DNA of 37,138 nt from a virus, in IMG/VR virus record IMGVR_UViG_3300050175_000026, positions 1 through 37,138 of that record; one strand, given 5' to 3'. The notes under the pieces were generated by a model. The model ran no database searches. It saw nothing but the letters and a program-made list of their open reading frames with translations, and was not told the origin of the DNA. Each line of letters starts with the position of its first letter. Positions within the stretch are counted from its first letter, which is position 1. The position numbers and the translations under genes were made by a program. Shown here one piece after another: positions 35,162 to 37,138 of the stretch.

Positions 35162-36547
35162 ATGGTGGATTTCTTCTCTCGCCCTTCCGGCACGACGCTG
35201 GCAACGCCCCAGCGGATTGCCAGAAACCAGCAGCTATCGAGCGCCCTGGCACAGACCGCCCTGGCCGGCGGCCCGATCCAGAGCCCCCTGCAGGGTGTGG
35301 GGCGCCTGGCCCGCGCGCTCGCCTCGCGGACGCTATCCGGACGGGCCGAGGACCAGCAGAAGGCCCGCCAGGACGCGGCAAACCGCGCTCTCATGGAATT
35401 GCTGGGCGGTGGGGGCGTAGGCGGAGCCCCGGCGGGGGCAGGAGTGCCGATCGTCCCCGGAAGTGCCCCAGGAGGCGCTCCGACGGCCGGTGGTACGCCA
35501 GGCCTGACGCAGCTTATCCAGACGCAGCAGAAGTTCCCGGAGCTGAGCGGGACGTTGGCACCCTTGATCGCGGCGCGGATGAAGCCGACCGACCCGACCA
35601 AGGGGGTCGTCGTCGGCGCGGGCGGCCGGCTTGTCAATCCGGTGACCGGCGAGGTGATCGCCGAGGGCGGTCCAAGGGCAATGGCATTGCGTGAGATCGC
35701 GGACCCAAGCAGCCCGACCGGAACGCGGCTGGTGCCGGTCGCGGAGGCAGCCGGGAAGCCGGGGCCGCCGGGCTCCAGCGAGCGCTTCGAGACGATCACC
35801 ACCCCGGACGGCCGCACGATCACGCGCCTGGTGCGCGGACGCGGCGCCGGAGCCGGTGGCGAGGCGGCAGAGCTGACCAAGCCGACCACCACCAGCCTGG
35901 AAAAGAACATTGTCCAGGCCAACGAACGGCTGGCAAGAATCCGCAATATCCGGGAGAGCTTCGATCCGGCCTTCCTCAACCTGCCGAACCAGATGTTCAC
36001 CAAGGGCGCGGCGATGGCCGAGCGCTTCGGTGTCGAGCTCGGGCCGGAGACCAAGCAGCGGGTCGCGGAGTTCACGGAGTTCCGGACCAACACCTTGCAG
36101 AACCTGAACCGGACCCTGAACGAGCTTTCCGGCGCGGCTGTGAGCCCCGCGGAGGCCGAGCGCCTGAAGGCCGAGCTCCCCACGGAAACCGACTCGCCCA
36201 CGGAATTCGCGGCCAAGGTGCAGAATATCGAGCGCCAGCTGGAGGCTGCCATTGCCCGGAACCAGCAGCTCCTGGAAGGCGGTGTCAGAGAGCTCAAGTT
36301 CGGCAAGAACGGCGAAATCCTGAACGCGCCTTCCCTGGAAGAGTTCATGGTGCGCCAGGACGAACAGCAGAATGTTTCACGTGAAACAACGCAGCCGACT
36401 GCCGCGGACCTTGGAGGGGCGCCGGAAGGAACGGGGCGGTTCTCCGACATGGACGCAGCGCAGATCAAGGGGGTGCCCCCAGAAGATCTGACGCGCGACG
36501 AGGCAATCCAGCTTCTGCGCCGCATGGACGAGCTTGGGGTGGAGTAA
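35162..36547 (+). CDS. Internal virion protein with embedded parS
   Basis: A 461-residue protein. The N-terminal 110 residues are Arg/Ala/Gly-rich, followed by a Gly/Pro-rich linker, a beta segment with RFETITTPDGRTITRLVRG (about 210-228), and a helical region (NIVQANERLARIRNIRESFD; QNIERQLEAAIARNQQLLEG). The C-terminal region includes a QQNVSRETTQPTAADLGG linker whose codons contain a perfect 16-bp parS (36373-36388). It overlaps the next gene as TAATG. No enzyme motif. It is probably an ejection protein by position. Confidence 0.7.
   Translation: MVDFFSRPSGTTLATPQRIARNQQLSSALAQTALAGGPIQSPLQGVGRLARALASRTLSGRAEDQQKARQDAANRALMELLGGGGVGGAPAGAGVPIVPGSAPGGAPTAGGTPGLTQLIQTQQKFPELSGTLAPLIAARMKPTDPTKGVVVGAGGRLVNPVTGEVIAEGGPRAMALREIADPSSPTGTRLVPVAEAAGKPGPPGSSERFETITTPDGRTITRLVRGRGAGAGGEAAELTKPTTTSLEKNIVQANERLARIRNIRESFDPAFLNLPNQMFTKGAAMAERFGVELGPETKQRVAEFTEFRTNTLQNLNRTLNELSGAAVSPAEAERLKAELPTETDSPTEFAAKVQNIERQLEAAIARNQQLLEGGVRELKFGKNGEILNAPSLEEFMVRQDEQQNVSRETTQPTAADLGGAPEGTGRFSDMDAAQIKGVPPEDLTRDEAIQLLRRMDELGVE
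36373..36388. promoter_or_regulatory. parS: Perfect parS (ParB-binding) site
   Basis: TGTTTCACGTGAAACA is a perfect 16-bp palindrome equal to the consensus chromosomal parS bound by ParB/Spo0J proteins in bacteria, including alphaproteobacteria. It lies inside the coding sequence of an internal virion protein, in a linker. No ParA or ParB gene is present in this genome. Chance occurrence of a given 16-mer in 37 kb is of the order of one in 100,000. Confidence 0.8.
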
Positions 36548-37138
36548 TGGCGACCAGGGAAGAGCTTCTTGCCAAGATCAGGGGTGCCGCGCAGTCCTCG
36601 GCGGAGGCCGCGCCATCAATGCGCGAGATCCTTCAGCAGCGCATTGCCGAAGCCGCGGTGCCGCCGATCCCGCAGCCCAGGGGCGTGCCAGGTCCGGAGG
36701 GGGAGTTCGGCGTGGGGCGCACGGCGCGCGGTGCGCTGCAGCTCGGGCTTGCCGGGCTTGAAGGGGGGACCCTCGGGCTGGCCCCGGAGGTCGTCGCGGC
36801 TGGCAAGGCGGTTGCAGGCAACCTTGGCGTGGAAGGACAGCCCACCGGGTTCGGCGAGGCCCTGGCCGAGGTAGAGGAGACCATGAACCGCATCCCGGCC
36901 GGGACCAGGACATTCGGGAACCTTGTTGGCGGTGCCGGGCTTGGATCCGCGGGCGCCGTACCGCGCACCTTGGCCCAGGCCGCAGGGCTTGGGGCGGTTA
37001 CCGGCGGCGTGGCCGGGCTTGGGTTCGCCGAGGGTGGGCTTGCGGAGCGGGCGCCCGCTGCCGCGCTTGGCGCCGGGCTTGGCGGCCTCGGCGGTGCTGC
37101 CGGGCAGGGGCTCGCCCAGGGTGTCGGATCGCTTGTTG
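36547..37138 (+). CDS. Large internal virion (ejection) protein, 5' part
   Basis: The ATG overlaps the preceding stop as TAATG. The first 197 codons run to the contig end and continue at base 128, giving a total of about 652 residues. The N-terminus is helical (REELLAKIRGAAQSSAEAAP; MREILQQRIAEAAVPPIPQP), then a long Gly/Ala/Leu region (GRTARGALQLGLAGLEGGTL; GNLVGGAGLGSAGAVPRTLA), which could insert into a membrane. The repeated GGGCTT-type codons make this stretch low-complexity. The role as an ejection protein is inferred from position and composition. Confidence 0.75.
   Translation, partial: MATREELLAKIRGAAQSSAEAAPSMREILQQRIAEAAVPPIPQPRGVPGPEGEFGVGRTARGALQLGLAGLEGGTLGLAPEVVAAGKAVAGNLGVEGQPTGFGEALAEVEETMNRIPAGTRTFGNLVGGAGLGSAGAVPRTLAQAAGLGAVTGGVAGLGFAEGGLAERAPAAALGAGLGGLGGAAGQGLAQGVGSLV
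37012..37138. repeat. Terminal direct repeat, right copy (circular closure)
   Basis: This is the exact second copy of bases 1-127. It encodes a Gly/Ala/Leu-rich stretch of the internal virion protein whose start codon is at 36547. Base 37138 corresponds to base 127, and translation continues in frame at 128. Confidence 0.93.

Noticed and set aside
35026-36525. 499-residue minus-strand frame
   Set aside because: Shadow of the internal virion protein in GC-rich DNA; Ser/Arg/Pro-rich and without a recognisable domain.
1-37138. tRNA genes and CRISPR arrays
   Set aside because: No T-arm (GGTTCRA-type) with matching acceptor stem and no regularly spaced repeat-spacer unit was seen by eye; a tRNAscan run would settle it.

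Overview
The window is a complete tailed-phage genome assembled as a circle. Its first 127 bases (1-127) are identical to its last 127 (37012-37138), and a long reading frame runs without interruption across that joint, so the unique genome is about 37,011 bp. The sequence is GC-rich and almost wholly coding. The structural genes are podovirus-like: terminase, a 740-residue portal, scaffold, HK97-fold capsid, a P22 gp4-like adaptor, a gp10-like hub, internal virion proteins and a tail fibre, with no tape measure or sheath. An alphaproteobacterial host is inferred from a GcrA-type zinc domain, TTAACCAT boxes resembling the CtrA motif, and a perfect chromosomal-type parS.

Layout. (1) 23230-37138 joining 1-3165, plus strand: packaging, head, neck, ejection proteins and tail fibre. 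(2) 3226-5221, plus: small membrane and lipoprotein-like proteins that are the best lysis candidates; no endolysin is recognisable. (3) 11413 down to 5163, minus strand: an early operon of about 17 tightly overlapping small genes around an ERF single-strand annealing protein and a DUF1367 protein. (4) 11494-11534: overlapping divergent promoters with a small ribbon-helix-helix (RHH) regulator gene beside them. (5) 11565-19334, plus: HNH nuclease, a two-gene split GcrA-like regulator, SLOG-fold protein, Gp37/Gp68 (DUF5131) protein, PAPS-reductase-like protein, J-domain protein and many small proteins. (6) 19845-23211, plus: exported YadA-like protein, a jelly-roll-like protein, a membrane-anchored nuclease and small genes leading into the terminase.

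No integrase, ParA, ParB, DNA polymerase, primase or helicase was found. Together with parS inside a virion-protein gene and an RHH-controlled divergent switch, this suggests, as inference only, a phage that leans on host replication and perhaps on host ParABS for maintenance as an episome.

The gene-free stretches 19335-19844 and 15226-15632 contain several long complementary arms and are candidate structured RNAs. A second RHH gene has tandem GTAATAC repeats directly upstream. Several neighbouring genes share near-identical start-site cassettes, which hints at how the accessory regions gain genes.
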